The notes below the pieces were generated by a model. It saw only the letters and a list, made by a program, of their open reading frames with translations, was not told where the DNA came from and did not search any database. Shown here in pieces: positions 1 through 5,728 of a stretch of DNA of 5,734 bases. Position numbers and translations under genes: made by a program. This stretch comes from Fiminaster sp050874705. Its GTDB lineage: Bacteria > Bacillota_I > Bacilli_A > RFN20 > CAG-826. Within the stretch, counting starts at the first letter, position 1, and each line of letters opens with the position of its first letter. Location of the stretch: assembly GCA_050874705.1 (NCBI GenBank), contig JBNMLE010000051.1:1-5734 (forward strand), given 5' to 3'.

Positions 1-21
1 GTTATAGGAGGAAAATAAATA

Positions 22-717
22 ATGGATAATAAGATGTTTTTGCGTGTTCTAAGTAATTCTTTCAACACTTATTTAGCAACAAGCCCGAGGAACAACGAAA
101 AACTAAAAATCTTGCACGGAGCCATTTCAACTGATCTTCAAAACAGAATTGGCTATTCTTATACAATTAACTCTTTAGGTTTGAGCCATGAACAATCAGT
201 GCCTGGGAGATATATGGACAAAATGGTAGATATTGTTGTTTCTAGAAAGCAGAAAATTATTGCCGGAATTGCAGAAAAATTTGTTATGAGTAATTATTCA
301 CAAAATTCAAATAATTATTTCGAAAATATGCTTGGAGAAACCGCCAACTTAAGAAGCAATAATATACCATATTTTCAGATTTTCATTATACCTGACAAGG
401 TTCCTTACTATGATAATGCGAAAAACATAACTAAATGGGAAGAGATTTCAATTCACAATCTTGATAAATACGTTAAGTTGTCCCAAGACAATGCTGATGT
501 TTTTATGCACACTCCTAATAAAACATTTATTGGAATCGTTCATTTGGCGGAGTGCGATAACAATGTTAGAAATTTTGCCCAATATAAAGCTTTTTATCGT
601 ATTCATAAAAATGAGATCACATGGAGTGAAAAAAATTATAAATTTGGTTCCAATGTCATTTTTAATGATTATGAGGAATTTATACAAAAAGTAGCTTTCT
701 TTATAAAATCGATTTAA
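22..717 (+). CDS. Putative PD-(D/E)XK-like restriction endonuclease
   Basis: A complete 231-residue soluble protein with no signal peptide or membrane segment. The start is supported by AGGAGG at 6-11, 10 bases upstream. The middle of the protein reads like a restriction-endonuclease core: D70 at the end of one strand (VDIVV, 69-73), a turn, then a second strand (KIIAGIAEKF, 78-87) ending in K86. A highly patterned block follows with N98, Y99, F100, E101, G105, E106 and T107, then a hydrophobic strand at 115-124. This D-x(n)-(E/x)-x-K layout is what PD-(D/E)XK nucleases show, and from memory the NYFEN-LGETAN block resembles annotated type II restriction enzymes; I cannot verify this by search. 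The usual Glu two residues before the Lys is Ala84, with Glu at 85. If correct, it would cleave DNA at a specific site and need a cognate methyltransferase, which is not in this window. An upstream gene could end at TAA 16-18, just before this start, consistent with an operon continuing to the left. The coding call is firm; the function is moderately supported. Confidence 0.6.
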   Translation: MDNKMFLRVLSNSFNTYLATSPRNNEKLKILHGAISTDLQNRIGYSYTINSLGLSHEQSVPGRYMDKMVDIVVSRKQKIIAGIAEKFVMSNYSQNSNNYFENMLGETANLRSNNIPYFQIFIIPDKVPYYDNAKNITKWEEISIHNLDKYVKLSQDNADVFMHTPNKTFIGIVHLAECDNNVRNFAQYKAFYRIHKNEITWSEKNYKFGSNVIFNDYEEFIQKVAFFIKSI

Positions 718-748
718 TTCTTGTTTTTGTATTTTGCCGCCAACATTC

Positions 749-790
749 AAAAAAGTTTGAAATAGTGAAAATACTGTATCAAACTTTTTT
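749..790 (+). terminator. Intrinsic terminator after the nuclease-like gene
   Basis: A 12-bp perfect stem pairs 749-760 with 779-790. An A-A mismatch (761/778) and a further 5 bp (762-766 with 773-777, one G-T pair) follow, closed by the loop GAAAAT. The stem has an A-run on its left arm and a T-run on its right arm, so it could also stop transcription from the other strand. It lies 31 bases after the stop codon at 717 and separates the nuclease-like gene from the regulator. Confidence 0.8.
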
Positions 791-805
791 AAATTATTCG
801 CGATT

Positions 806-845
806 TTTACATGCTCCACATTGAACGATAATGTTCAGAAAGGAG
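806..845 (+). promoter_or_regulatory. Possible promoter, operator palindrome and RBS for the regulator unit
   Basis: GATAAT at 827-832 matches five of six bases of a -10 box. TTTACA at 806-811 could be a -35 box, but the spacer is only 15 bases, which suggests a weak or activator-dependent promoter. The -10 hexamer is exactly the spacer of an inverted repeat, TGAAC (822-826) and GTTCA (833-837), so a bound dimer would block it. A second overlapping inverted repeat, ACATT (818-822) and AATGT (830-834), is also present. The strong ribosome binding site AAAGGAG follows at 839-845. The predicted transcription start is near 839-841, which would leave almost no leader before the RBS. The palindrome and RBS are visible; their role is inferred. 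Confidence 0.4.
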
Positions 846-849
846 TTTT

Positions 850-909
850 ATGTATGACAAAAGTATTGAAATTGTCTTTTGTTATGCAAGTAGTGAAAAC
901 ATATTATGA
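850..909 (+). CDS. Possible 19-residue leader peptide coupled to the Mor-like gene
   Basis: A short frame beginning ATG TAT GAC and ending at TGA 907-909. That TGA overlaps the ATG of the regulator gene at 906 in the classic ATGA arrangement, so ribosomes finishing here could restart on the regulator. It follows AAAGGAG (839-845), but with only 4 bases between RBS and ATG, which is short. The peptide (MYDKSIEIVFCYASSENIL) has no recognisable motif. The evidence is purely positional: the regulator lacks its own good RBS and needs a source of ribosomes. The competing frame starting at 854 has better RBS spacing. Confidence 0.3.
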   Translation: MYDKSIEIVFCYASSENIL

Positions 910-934
910 TTATCATAGAAAATTACGACATTAA
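854..934 (+). CDS. Possible 26-residue small ORF overlapping the regulator start
   Basis: This frame starts at an ATG placed 8 bases after AAAGGAG, a near-ideal distance, and ends at TAA 932-934, inside the first codons of the regulator gene. The peptide is short and basic, beginning MTKVLKLSFVMQVV and ending in YYDYHRKLRH. I recognise no family. It may be a translated leader whose ribosomes terminate 26 bases past the regulator's ATG, or simply a chance frame that benefits from the RBS. It is listed because the RBS has no better-placed start codon. Confidence 0.25.
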   Translation: MTKVLKLSFVMQVVKTYYDYHRKLRH

Positions 935-1205
935 AAAGGTTAGTGAAGATTTTAAAAAAGACCGTAATTGTCTAAGTGGTATTTATAAAGAAATTGCTGA
1001 TGAAATCGGAATAGAATGCGCTCTTGCGATATATAAATTATATTCTGGAACGCAAATATCTTTTCCTAGTAGATTATATTCTAAAAATTATATTCATTGT
1101 GCTGTTAGAGACGAATATGAAAAAGGCAAAAGCATTCAAAGTTTATCAAGAAAATATAATTACTCAACAAGAACCATTTGGCGAATTCTAAAAAAAGAGA
1201 TTTAA
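906..1205 (+). CDS. Mor/CD3324-like transcriptional activator, helix-turn-helix
   Basis: A 99-residue protein that resembles the Mor transcription activator family, named for the middle-operon regulator of phage Mu, small versions of which occur on Firmicute mobile elements. Residues about 25-58 carry the dimerisation-type part (IYKEIADEIGIECALAIYKLYSGTQISFP, with the G-x-I-x-F/I-P turn typical of the family). Residues about 68-97 form a C-terminal helix-turn-helix with the pattern DEYEKGKSIQSLSRKYNYS followed by a basic recognition helix (TRTIWRILKK). It should bind DNA as a dimer and activate a nearby promoter. The ATG at 906 is the first start after an in-frame TGA at 894-896. It has no Shine-Dalgarno sequence of its own, so translation probably depends on the small frames that begin at 850 or 854. 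Its target is not evident; the palindrome at 822-837 makes self-control possible. Family assignment is good; the regulatory scheme is inferred. Confidence 0.75.
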   Translation: MIIIENYDIKKVSEDFKKDRNCLSGIYKEIADEIGIECALAIYKLYSGTQISFPSRLYSKNYIHCAVRDEYEKGKSIQSLSRKYNYSTRTIWRILKKEI

Positions 1206-1214
1206 AATCAAATC

Positions 1215-1243
1215 GATGAGCAAAACAAATGCTCATCTTTTTT
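1215..1243 (+). terminator. Intrinsic terminator after the Mor-like gene
   Basis: A perfect 8-bp stem pairs GATGAGCA (1215-1222) with TGCTCATC (1230-1237) around the loop AAACAAA, followed directly by six T residues (1238-1243). It lies 9 bases after the stop codon of the regulator gene. Confidence 0.92.
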
Positions 1244-1264
1244 AATAATTAAAAATGTCTTATT

Positions 1265-1292
1265 TTGTTAATATCATTTTATTCGGTATAAT
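1265..1292 (+). promoter_or_regulatory. Sigma-A-like promoter for the HAD phosphatase gene
   Basis: TTGTTA (1265-1270) and a perfect TATAAT (1287-1292) are separated by 16 bases. Transcription would start near 1299, giving a leader of about 20 bases that contains the ribosome binding site AAGGA (1305-1309), 9 bases before the ATG. The box lies just downstream of the previous terminator, so the gene is probably an independent unit. Confidence 0.7.
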
Positions 1293-1318
1293 TTGAATAT
1301 AAATAAGGACAAATTATT

Positions 1319-2083
1319 ATGGAAAAATACAAAAATATTAAATATTTATTCTTCGATCTAGATGATACATTACTAAGAAAAAATAGAACCATTTCAGAGT
1401 ATACAATTGCTGTTTTAAAAAAAGCACAAGAAAAAGGATTTAAAATTATTTTCAATACTTCAAGAAGTATGCAAAATTCTAAACGTTATATTGATATTAT
1501 TCACCCTGACTATGGCATTTATAGTGGGGGCTGTCACATAGTTGATAAAGATGAAAATCCTTTATTTGTTAACATGATCAAAAAAGAGGAAGTAAAAGAA
1601 ATCACTAAATATTTATTCCCAAGGTGTGAAAAAATATCTGTACAAACTTATTCTCATTTTTATGCTTCTGATAAAGAATATAAAGCCCAAAACGCAATAT
1701 GGTATGATTTCACAAATGGTTTAGAAGAAGATGCTTTTAAAATCATTTGTTGCAGCTCCGATTTAAATTTTGTTAAAAGTGTCACAAATAAATATAACCT
1801 TGAACTTCAAAATTATTTAAATGGTTCATGGAATAGACTTTCTATTAAAGGTGCGACAAAGTGGAATGGAGTCTTAAAATTCCTTGAAATAGTTAAAGGC
1901 AATATCGATGAAACATCTTGTTTTGGTGATGACATTGGTGATGAAGAAATGATTTTAAAATCTTCTTTAGGTGTTGCTATGAAAAACTCTCAACCACAAG
2001 TGCTTTTAAAAACAAAAAACATTACAAAGTATAGTAATGATGAAGATGGGGTAGCTCATTTTATAGAAGATAACTTGCTATAA
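1319..2083 (+). CDS. Cof-type HAD-IIB family phosphatase
   Basis: A 254-residue cytoplasmic hydrolase of the haloacid dehalogenase superfamily. All four HAD motifs are visible. Motif I is D13-L-D15-D16-T17 in FFDLDDTLL, with D13 the expected nucleophile and D15 the general acid. Motif II is the FNTSR segment with T47 or S48. Motif III is in the KGATK segment (K177, K181). Motif IV is GDDIGD (203-208), with D204 and D208 placed for Mg2+ binding. The long insert between motifs II and III (about 80-175) is the C2 cap that defines subclass IIB. The C-terminal GVAMKNSQ and NDEDGVA segments are typical of Cof/YidA-like enzymes. These proteins dephosphorylate sugar phosphates, flavin precursors or related metabolites; the substrate cannot be read from sequence. 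Length is slightly short of the usual 260-290. The start is supported by AAGGA upstream and a promoter, and the gene appears to be transcribed alone. Confidence 0.9.
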   Translation: MEKYKNIKYLFFDLDDTLLRKNRTISEYTIAVLKKAQEKGFKIIFNTSRSMQNSKRYIDIIHPDYGIYSGGCHIVDKDENPLFVNMIKKEEVKEITKYLFPRCEKISVQTYSHFYASDKEYKAQNAIWYDFTNGLEEDAFKIICCSSDLNFVKSVTNKYNLELQNYLNGSWNRLSIKGATKWNGVLKFLEIVKGNIDETSCFGDDIGDEEMILKSSLGVAMKNSQPQVLLKTKNITKYSNDEDGVAHFIEDNLL

Positions 2084-2138
2084 GTTCATAAATTTTATAA
2101 ATATTTTTCTGTATTATTTGTATTACTTATATTTTTTT

Positions 2139-2168
2139 GAGATATTTTATTGAATATCTCTTATTTTT
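2139..2168 (+). terminator. Intrinsic terminator after the HAD phosphatase gene
   Basis: A perfect 8-bp stem pairs GAGATATT (2139-2146) with AATATCTC (2153-2160) around a 6-base loop, followed by TTATTTTT. The stem has few G-C pairs, so termination may be partial. It lies 55 bases after the stop codon at 2083. Confidence 0.75.
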
Positions 2169-2178
2169 AAAATAATAT
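2150..2178 (+). promoter_or_regulatory. Weak candidate promoter for the ABC transporter-NUDIX operon
   Basis: TTGAAT (2150-2155) and TAATAT (2173-2178) are 17 bases apart. Each matches its consensus in only four of six bases, and the -35 box overlaps the right half of the preceding terminator. A promoter is expected here because the terminator separates this operon from the gene before it, but the AT-rich sequence makes the exact boxes uncertain. Confidence 0.35.
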
Positions 2179-2202
2179 TAACAATGCAAAGGAGGATTTT
2201 AT

Positions 2203-4953
2203 ATGCTCGAATTAAAAAATATTGTCAAAGATTATGTTACTGGTGATTTAGTTACGCATGCTTTAAAAGGTCTTAATGTTACATTCAGAAAAAATGAATT
2301 TGTTTCAATTCTTGGTCCTTCTGGATGTGGTAAAACAACTCTTTTAAATATCATCGGTGGACTTGATAGATATACAAGTGGTGATCTTATTATTAAAGGA
2401 AAATCCACGAAAGATTTTACCGATAGGGATTGGGATACATATCGTAACCATTCTATTGGTTTTGTTTTCCAATCTTATAATCTTATTTCACATTTAACCA
2501 TTTTAGGAAACGTTGAACTTGCTTTAACTATAAGTGGTGTTTCAAGAAAAGAAAGAACTTTACGTGCGCAAAAAGCACTTGAAAAAGTCGGATTAGGAGA
2601 AGTAAGTAAGAAACTTCCAAGCCAATTATCAGGTGGACAAATGCAACGTGTTGCAATTGCTAGAGCATTAGTCAATGATCCTGAAATTCTTTTAGCGGAT
2701 GAACCTACTGGCGCTCTCGATAGTGAAACTTCAGTCCAAATTATGGAATTATTAAAAGAAGTTGCTAAAAATAGACTTGTCATCATGGTTACTCATAACC
2801 CTGAACTTGCAAAAAGATATTCAAGTAGAATCATTTCAATGAAAGATGGCCAAATGGTTAACGATACAAAACCATTTGAAGAAAGTGATGAAGCTAAAGA
2901 AAAAGAAACTTATGATATTCCAACAAAAAAAGCAAAAATGTCTTTAGCTACTGCTTTTACATTATCGGCAAAGAATTTAATTTCTAAATTCAAAAGAACT
3001 GCTTTAGTTGTTGTTGCTGGTTCAATTGGCATTATTGGTATTTCCGCCGTTTTAGCGGTTTCATATGGTGTTAAGTCATATATCAGAAATATGCAAGATG
3101 ATATGCTTTCTGGTAACCCAGTTGAAATAAGTGAATCAGCGCTTGATTTAAGCGCAATGATGTCTGCTTCTAGTGATATGGCTAAACTTAATGGTTTGAA
3201 AAATAGTGTGCAAGATGGAAAAGTAAACATTCAATACATGATTGAATATCTTGCTAAGCAACAAAATAACCTTTCTACATACGCTGTTAAAAATGAATTA
3301 ACAGAAGATTATGTCGATTTCATCCATAATTTACCACAAGAAAATTATTCTGCGATGAAAGAAGAATACGGTATTGATCCAAAATTAAATATTTATACGG
3401 ATGTTGATTTTAGTGATCCAATTGGAAAAGTTGATCAAGTTTCATTAACACAAGTCGAAGCGATGTATACTTCGATTATTAATGAAACTCAATTCGCTCA
3501 ATTCTCAAGCATGATTAGCATGTTTACAACAACATTTAAAGCCATGCCTAATAACGCTGATTACATCGCAAAACAATATGATATCTTAAATGAAGGCGGT
3601 CATATAGCCACTAATGAAGATGAAATGATGATTGTTGTTAGCAAAGATACAACATTAACCGATATTTTCTTAGGACAAATTGGATATTTAACACAAGATG
3701 AATTTGTAAGTATCATCGATAAATTTACAGATACTGAAAATCATGGAAATGACGAATTATCGCCAAAAGATTTTGATTATGACACATTATTAAATAAAAA
3801 ATTCATTTATTATCCAAATAATTCCGTTTATGAAAAAAGAGTTATAAGTTCTATTCCTGGAACTCAAACTCATTTACCTTTTAACTATAAAGGACAACTT
3901 GAAAACGGAGCATCTCTTGATAATCCAACTGAAATTAAAATTACAGCCATATTAAGAGCTAAAGAAAATGTTTCATATGGATGCCTTGAAACAGGATTTA
4001 TTATGTCGCCTGCTTTTCAACAAAAAATGTTGAAGGACGCCAAAGATTCAGAAATCGTTAATTCTTTAAAGGAACAACAAGAAGCATATGAATCATTAAG
4101 TGATACAGATAAAGCTTCATATAGATACGTTGTTCCATATCAATATCAATATTCTTACAAAGATGACGGATTAAAAAATGGTGAAGGTTCCGCAGTATCT
4201 GTTGTAAATGTTGATACCGGTGGAACAGGAATGTTTGGAAATATTCTTTCATCGATGTTTGGCGACAATTATTCTGTGCCAAATCAATTTAAATCGGCAA
4301 TTAGAAAAACTGCAGGTAATTCTTTAACAAATGATATTTCTATTTATCCATTATCATTCGACGATAAAGATTTAGTTACAAATTATCTTGATAAATGGAA
4401 CGATAAAGACGCATCAATAGAAATTAAGAAAGTTGATAGTGAAGGTAATGAAATCACAAAAGTAATTAAAGGTGAGAATAGAGAAGACGTCAAATATCAA
4501 GATGATCTTGAAATTGTTATCTCTTTAATTAATACGATGATTGAGATTGTTACAATCGCTCTTATTTGCTTTACATCATTATCACTTGTTGTTTCAACTG
4601 TCATGATTGGTATTATCACCTATGTTTCAGTTATTGAACGCGTTAAAGAAATCGGTATTATCCGTTCTCTTGGTGGTAGAAAGATTGATGTTTCTAACTT
4701 ATTTAATGTTGAAACATTCTTAATTGGTACTTGCAGTGGAGCCTTTGGTCTTGCTGTTACATACGTGTTATGTGCGATTATTAATTTAATTATTAACAAT
4801 TTTGCAAATGTTGGAACACTTATGATACTTCCATGGAATTATGCTTTGATTGTTTTAGGAATATCTATTCTTCTAACTCTCATAAGTGGACTTATTCCTG
4901 CAAGCGCTGCAGCTCACAAAGATCCAGTTATCGCTCTTAGAAGTAACGATTAA
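2203..4953 (+). CDS. ABC transporter, ATPase fused to FtsX/MacB-type permease
   Basis: A 916-residue membrane protein. Residues 1-235 form an ABC ATPase with Walker A GPSGCGKT (38-45, K44), Q-loop Q90, signature LSGGQ (142-146), Walker B ILLADE (162-167, catalytic E167), D-loop GALD (170-173) and H-loop H198, all intact. A charged linker (about 226-246) leads to TM1 (about 266-287). A very large extracellular domain (about 290-765) follows, with one cysteine (C594) and a glycine-rich loop near 673-679. Three more membrane segments lie at about 782-806, 837-865 and 879-902, with the coupling motif ERVKEIGIIRSLGG (812-825) between the first two. This is the MacB/FtsX type VII ABC topology, usually a mechanotransmission exporter of peptides, lipoproteins or drugs that works as a dimer. 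E. coli MacB has about 650 residues; the extra length lies in the ectodomain. AAAGGAGG (2188-2195), 7 bases before the ATG, is a very strong RBS. The substrate is unknown. The NUDIX gene starts 5 bases after its stop. Confidence 0.92.
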   Translation: MLELKNIVKDYVTGDLVTHALKGLNVTFRKNEFVSILGPSGCGKTTLLNIIGGLDRYTSGDLIIKGKSTKDFTDRDWDTYRNHSIGFVFQSYNLISHLTILGNVELALTISGVSRKERTLRAQKALEKVGLGEVSKKLPSQLSGGQMQRVAIARALVNDPEILLADEPTGALDSETSVQIMELLKEVAKNRLVIMVTHNPELAKRYSSRIISMKDGQMVNDTKPFEESDEAKEKETYDIPTKKAKMSLATAFTLSAKNLISKFKRTALVVVAGSIGIIGISAVLAVSYGVKSYIRNMQDDMLSGNPVEISESALDLSAMMSASSDMAKLNGLKNSVQDGKVNIQYMIEYLAKQQNNLSTYAVKNELTEDYVDFIHNLPQENYSAMKEEYGIDPKLNIYTDVDFSDPIGKVDQVSLTQVEAMYTSIINETQFAQFSSMISMFTTTFKAMPNNADYIAKQYDILNEGGHIATNEDEMMIVVSKDTTLTDIFLGQIGYLTQDEFVSIIDKFTDTENHGNDELSPKDFDYDTLLNKKFIYYPNNSVYEKRVISSIPGTQTHLPFNYKGQLENGASLDNPTEIKITAILRAKENVSYGCLETGFIMSPAFQQKMLKDAKDSEIVNSLKEQQEAYESLSDTDKASYRYVVPYQYQYSYKDDGLKNGEGSAVSVVNVDTGGTGMFGNILSSMFGDNYSVPNQFKSAIRKTAGNSLTNDISIYPLSFDDKDLVTNYLDKWNDKDASIEIKKVDSEGNEITKVIKGENREDVKYQDDLEIVISLINTMIEIVTIALICFTSLSLVVSTVMIGIITYVSVIERVKEIGIIRSLGGRKIDVSNLFNVETFLIGTCSGAFGLAVTYVLCAIINLIINNFANVGTLMILPWNYALIVLGISILLTLISGLIPASAAAHKDPVIALRSND

Positions 4954-4958
4954 TCAAT

Positions 4959-5474
4959 ATGGAAATATTAGGAAAATTTAAAGACGACCAATATCCTTTT
5001 ATTGGAGTTAAGGAAGTAAGAGAAATAGTAAGAGCTATTTTGCTTGATGAAAATAATAATATTTGTCTTGAATATATTCTTGATGATGATGCTTTTGGTC
5101 CAAGAGATTATTATGAAACTCCTGGTGGAGGCATAAAAGCTCATGAAAATCATATCGAAGCACTTAAAAGAGAAATTCAAGAAGAAGTAGGTTATCAAAT
5201 TGATGTAATCGGTGAAATAGGGGAAATCGATGATTATTACAATTTAATTAAAAGAAAAAACCATAATTATTATTATTTAGCAAAAATTATAGGCAAATGT
5301 GAGTCTCATCTTGAGCCTGATGAAAAAAGAAGAATTAATAAAATCATTTTTGTTAACATTGATGAAGCTATTTCTTTATATGAAAACATGCAAAATATTC
5401 TTGTTGGTAAATTAGTTAAACAAAGAGAGCTTCCAATCTTAAGAAAAGCAAAGATGATGATTAAAGAACTCTAG
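4959..5474 (+). CDS. NUDIX hydrolase
   Basis: A 171-residue cytoplasmic protein with a complete NUDIX box at residues 57-79: G57, E63, then R71-E72-I73 and E75-E76-V77-G78-Y79. Every invariant position of G-x5-E-x7-R-E-U-x-E-E-x-G-U is filled. E72, E75 and E76 are the expected Mg2+ ligands. The preceding ETPGGG (53-58) is the usual run-in strand and turn. Such enzymes hydrolyse a nucleoside diphosphate linked to another group; the substrate here is unknown. The start is 5 bases after the transporter's stop codon, and there is no convincing RBS near it, so translation probably depends on ribosomes finishing the transporter. Co-expression with an exporter is clear from spacing, but a shared function is not shown. 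No terminator is visible between its TAG stop and the tRNA promoter, so the operon transcript may run on to the terminator at 5617. Confidence 0.92.
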   Translation: MEILGKFKDDQYPFIGVKEVREIVRAILLDENNNICLEYILDDDAFGPRDYYETPGGGIKAHENHIEALKREIQEEVGYQIDVIGEIGEIDDYYNLIKRKNHNYYYLAKIIGKCESHLEPDEKRRINKIIFVNIDEAISLYENMQNILVGKLVKQRELPILRKAKMMIKEL

Positions 5475-5484
5475 AATTTTCTAC

Positions 5485-5513
5485 TTTACAAAAAGCATAT
5501 TAATAGGTATTAT
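5485..5513 (+). promoter_or_regulatory. Promoter of the tRNA-His gene
   Basis: TTTACA (5485-5490) and TATTAT (5508-5513) each match their consensus in five of six bases and are exactly 17 bases apart. Transcription would start near 5520, about 6 bases before the mature tRNA 5' end, leaving a very short 5' leader for RNase P to remove. Confidence 0.75.
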
Positions 5514-5525
5514 TTAATACGCATC

Positions 5526-5603
5526 GGCGATTATGGTGAAGAGGCCAAACACAACCGGCTGTGAACCGGTCATTCACGAGTTCGAATCTCGTTAATCGCC
5601 CCA
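5526..5603 (+). tRNA. tRNA-His (anticodon GTG)
   Basis: A full cloverleaf can be drawn. The acceptor stem has eight pairs: 5526-5533 with 5593-5600, where the extra pair is G-1 (5526) with C73 (5600), the identity element for histidyl-tRNA synthetase. The D stem is GTG/CAC (5536-5538, 5550-5552) with an A-A mismatch as its fourth pair. The anticodon stem is ACCGG/CCGGT (5554-5558, 5566-5570), with loop CTGTGAA holding GTG at 5561-5563. The variable loop has 5 bases. The T stem ACGAG/CTCGT encloses TTCGAAT. CCA is encoded at 5601-5603. Confidence 0.97.
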
Positions 5604-5616
5604 TTAGAGTTAAGTA

Positions 5617-5649
5617 TAGCTGATACGAAAGTATTGGCTATTTTTCTTT
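5617..5649 (+). terminator. Intrinsic terminator of tRNA-His
   Basis: A 10-bp stem (5617-5626 with 5631-5640, two G-T pairs) is closed by a stable GAAA tetraloop and followed by TTTTTCTTT. It lies 13 bases after the tRNA CCA end and probably also ends read-through from the NUDIX gene. Confidence 0.9.
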
Positions 5650-5653
5650 ATAT

Positions 5654-5696
5654 AGGGGTTAAAACTACAATTATTATATGTTTTAGCCTCTTTTTT
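5654..5696 (+). terminator. Second tandem terminator-like hairpin
   Basis: GGGGTTAAAAC (5655-5665) pairs with GTTTTAGCCTC (5680-5690) over 11 bp including two G-T pairs, with an extra A-T at 5654/5691. The loop has 14 bases and a run of T follows (5691-5696). No gene fits between this and the terminator at 5617. It may be a back-up terminator or an attenuator belonging to a gene beyond the window. Confidence 0.7.
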
Positions 5697-5716
5697 ATTA
5701 TAAATAGTAGTAGAAG

Positions 5717-5728
5717 TACCTTTAGGTA
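5717..5728. repeat. Short palindrome at the window edge
   Basis: TACCT and AGGTA are perfect inverted arms around TT. The RNA could fold as a 6-bp hairpin from 5715 to 5730. It may be an operator or leader hairpin of a gene starting beyond the window, but such a short AT-rich palindrome could be chance. Confidence 0.25.

Noticed and set aside
448..819. A 123-codon open frame on the - strand
   Set aside because: It lies antisense to most of the nuclease-like gene and runs through the terminator hairpin. It has no RBS-like lead and no recognisable motif, and is best explained as a shadow of AT-rich coding DNA.
854..1205. A frameshifted longer regulator joining the 854 frame to the 906 frame
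   Set aside because: The Mor-like protein already has a plausible full length, and the 854 peptide shows no similarity to a family N-terminus that I can recognise. Translational coupling explains the overlap more simply.
2475..3230. Two open frames of about 105 codons on the - strand inside the transporter gene
   Set aside because: Both mirror conserved ATPase and membrane-segment codons of the + strand gene and have no family features of their own.
4968..5198. A 76-codon - strand open frame inside the NUDIX gene
   Set aside because: It covers the conserved NUDIX box on the other strand and is rich in F, I and S, as expected for the complement of an AT-rich gene.
5526..5603. tRNA-His as an attachment site of an integrated element
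   Set aside because: No integrase and no second copy of the tRNA 3' end are visible in the window, so there is nothing to support it here.
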